From Thermodesulfobacteriota bacterium (GTDB lineage: Bacteria > Desulfobacterota > UBA8473), in NCBI GenBank assembly GCA_040757775.1, contig JBFLWQ010000013.1, forward strand, positions 1 through 64,000: a DNA stretch of 64,000 nt. The letters run 5' to 3'. Under the pieces are notes generated by a model. It saw only the letters and a list, made by a program, of their open reading frames with translations. It was not told the DNA's origin and made no database searches. This document shows, in pieces, positions 62,352 through 64,000 of the stretch; the first letter of the stretch is position 1, and every line of letters begins with the position of its first letter. The position numbers were made by a program, and so were the translations under genes.

Positions 62352-63404
62352 TTATCTTTTCCTCTTAAGTTTCTGCCCTTCTTCCTCAATACGCTTTCTC
62401 TCTTCCATTAAAGCCTTTTTCTGCTCTAATTCTTCACGCTCTTTTCCCAGTCTCTCTTTCTCCTCCTGCAACTTCCTCATCTCTTCGCTGAGTTCGGACG
62501 AAGGCAATTCTTCTTTTTTAGGGGATACAACACCGATTGACAGAGCAGACGCAAGTTGAAATACAAAATCCCCTCCCTCATGTCCTGAGTTTCTTATATC
62601 ATTGTATTCAGGAACCTGCTCTGATTTGCCTGCTACAATAGTCTTTACCCTGCCGTGAAAGAGTTCTTCTGCTGTGAATAAGGGCTTGTCCGCTTCTTTG
62701 AGGGCTTTTACGAGCGCTGCTGCAAAGACCGAGTTATTGCCACCTCCGCTGTCTGCCACAGGCTCGTTGCCTCCACTTGCCATAAGGGTTCTGGAGGTTC
62801 TCTCCATCATCTTTTTTATGAACTCGTCTCTAGCACCTTTTGTTGAAAGGTCTCCTGCCGCAGCCCTTGTGAGTGTACCTGAATAGCATGAATCCGATAC
62901 GATGAGGATGTGTTTGGAGGCAATCCGCTTGATGTTGTCTGTTATGTCTGTTGCGCTAATCCAGTCAACAGGGTCGTCCCTTTGCGCATCCACAGGAAGC
63001 CAGTATGCCCTGTCTGCTGTCTTATCAAATTCTCCGTGCCCTGCATAGTAAATCAAGAGGTTGTCTTTTGATGAGAGTTTTTTCCTGAAGTCGTTTATGG
63101 TTGAAAGTATGTCTTTTCTCCGCGCATCTATGAGGAGTTTTGTCTCAAAGCCGTATTGGTTTCTTAATATCTCATTAACTGCCTTTGCGTCTGCTACTGG
63201 GGTCTTGAGTTTTGGCAGGTGTTTGTAGCTTTGATTTCCTATGATGATGGCAAAGTATTTGCTGTAGGCAACTGTCGTGATTTCAGTGCCTTCCCTGGGA
63301 TTTACTGTAACACTGCGGTCATCGGCATGAACCAAACCGATGGACGCAGCCCAGCCTGTGATAACGATTGCAAAAAGCAGAAAAAGGAATTTTTGTGTTT
63401 TCAT
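62352..63404 (-). CDS. Exported caspase (C14) protein with C-terminal coiled coil
   Basis: This 350-residue protein has a signal peptide (FLFLLFAIVITGWAASIGLVHA), then a compact caspase-like domain (about residues 48-290) with His123 in YYAGHGE and Cys173 in SDSCYSG. Between the domain and the tail is a Pro/Ser linker. The tail (about 305-350) is a highly charged coiled coil (RKLQEEKERLGKEREELEQK). GGGGGTGAAG precedes the ATG. It has no WD40 part and could oligomerise through the tail. Confidence 0.92.
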   Translation of the reverse strand: MKTQKFLFLLFAIVITGWAASIGLVHADDRSVTVNPREGTEITTVAYSKYFAIIIGNQSYKHLPKLKTPVADAKAVNEILRNQYGFETKLLIDARRKDILSTINDFRKKLSSKDNLLIYYAGHGEFDKTADRAYWLPVDAQRDDPVDWISATDITDNIKRIASKHILIVSDSCYSGTLTRAAAGDLSTKGARDEFIKKMMERTSRTLMASGGNEPVADSGGGNNSVFAAALVKALKEADKPLFTAEELFHGRVKTIVAGKSEQVPEYNDIRNSGHEGGDFVFQLASALSIGVVSPKKEELPSSELSEEMRKLQEEKERLGKEREELEQKKALMEERKRIEEEGQKLKRKR

Positions 63405-63463
63405 AACTTCACCCCCCTTGAGGCTGTGTCACAATTAGGATATAAAGGGAAAATGTAATGCTG

Positions 63464-63537
63464 CCCTGAATCAAGTTCAGGGTATTTCAGCATCTAATAA
63501 AATCAATACGTTATGAGCCCCTGAAACGAATTCAGGG
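63464..63537. repeat. Two CCCTGAA/TTCAGGG hairpins
   Basis: CCCTGAA-TCAAG-TTCAGGG (63464-63482) and CCCTGAA-ACGAA-TTCAGGG (63519-63537) are near-identical 7-bp hairpins 37 bases apart in the 227-base gap between two caspase genes. They may act as terminators or RNA-stability elements. No T tract is present. Confidence 0.6.
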
Positions 63538-63631
63538 TGGCAAAATATGTATTAACAGTCTCATTGTCCTAAAAGTTTATAGCAAAGACAACGATGCCTG
63601 TTATTATTACAGTACATTATCATAACTTTTT

Positions 63632-64000
63632 TTATTTTGCAACCACCAGCGGAAAATCCATTCCCCTTGAATCTACAACAGGATACTGTGCCTCCTGTTT
63701 GTATTTTTTTGTTATATCTGGAAGCTGTTCCTCAACATATCCCATAAGCTTACGGACAGTCACTGTCTCGCTTCCGCCTGCTGCCTTACCTTTCAGTCCT
63801 TCAAGAAGCGTATACGTGAATACCCCATGTCCAAGGTCCTTCACTTCTGCTGCAAACTGGTCTTTTGTTGACGCCGCTATTATATGCACCCCTGTTGACC
63901 TTGATAACTGCGATAGTGCCTTCCTGTCTTCAAATCCCCTGAATGCCACAAGCACAGCCCCTGATTTGCAGGCATCAACAAGCACCAGTATCTTCTGTGC
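63632..64000 (-). CDS. Caspase (C14) domain protein, 5' end beyond window
   Basis: The visible 122 residues are the C-terminal half of a caspase-like domain beginning AQKILVLVDACKSGA with the catalytic Cys. ITSAST-like IIAASTKDQFAAEV, GHGVFTYTLLEGLKGKA and the final QYPVVDSRGMDFPLVV follow. The last part is close to the 1075-residue protein (GHGLFTYVLVEGLKGKADKG), suggesting a recent paralogue. The catalytic His and N-terminus lie outside the window. Confidence 0.85.
   Translation of the reverse strand, partial: AQKILVLVDACKSGAVLVAFRGFEDRKALSQLSRSTGVHIIAASTKDQFAAEVKDLGHGVFTYTLLEGLKGKAAGGSETVTVRKLMGYVEEQLPDITKKYKQEAQYPVVDSRGMDFPLVVAK

Overview
The window is a moderately AT-rich chromosomal segment that looks like a deltaproteobacterium (Desulfobacterota, Syntrophobacterales-like). 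This is an inference. It rests on the gene order hisD / CCA enzyme / spoIID-like / pgpA / cinA / thpR / recA, a B12-dependent acyl-CoA mutase, a beta-oxidation-like operon with a thiolase and its Zn-ribbon partner, NDP-forming acyl-CoA synthetase alpha subunits, an acetyl-CoA-synthase-type corrinoid domain, a selenocysteine tRNA, and families of dispersed hairpin repeats. Such gene content fits an anaerobe that grows on organic acids.

Layout. 0-12 kb: two substrate-binding proteins of the branched-chain amino acid/amide type without permeases, an orphan NitT/TauT-type ABC ATPase coupled to a low-molecular-weight phosphatase, a MoxR-VWA pair, a minimal CdhD/AcsC-like protein, an S51-like protein with a CysRS-like tail, a CoA-binding protein, a macrodomain protein and a tandem HD protein. 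12-22.4 kb: yajD-like HNH gene, cold-shock gene with promoter and terminator, selC with its own promoter, tatA, then a housekeeping run (hisD, CCA enzyme, SpoIID-like, pgpA, cinA, thpR, recA), a yaiI gene and a vapBC module with operator. 22.4-33.3 kb: DUF2784 gene, radA, anmK, and a rightward run from a strong promoter (midA, cytidylate-kinase-like, pepF, Yip1, mltA, two-subunit acyl-CoA mutase).

33.3-43.9 kb is one leftward block: nadK, recN, a methylmalonyl-CoA epimerase fragment, acyl-CoA dehydrogenase, MaoC hydratase, SDR dehydrogenase, Zn-ribbon/OB protein, thiolase, fused CoA-transferase and acyl-CoA ligase. Together these could activate an acid, oxidise it and cleave it thiolytically. 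44-54 kb is mixed accessory sequence: an unknown membrane protein gene pair, arfB, a CDF-like membrane protein, alanine dehydrogenase, mazEF with operator, a second CoA-binding protein, a Cys-rich small protein, an aminotransferase, a zinc alcohol dehydrogenase and a class I aldolase.

53.9-64 kb is the most unusual region. It is a leftward array of four caspase-like (C14) genes, the last cut by the window edge. At least three encode signal peptides. Two carry WD40 propellers, one of them with 14 repeats, and both share a TPxGYY element and an Ig-like domain before the protease. A DUF4384 protein, a nucleotidyltransferase/small-protein pair, a broken antitoxin-like gene and a duplicated hairpin repeat lie among them. 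This looks like an exported multi-caspase module and is the best candidate here for an undescribed system.
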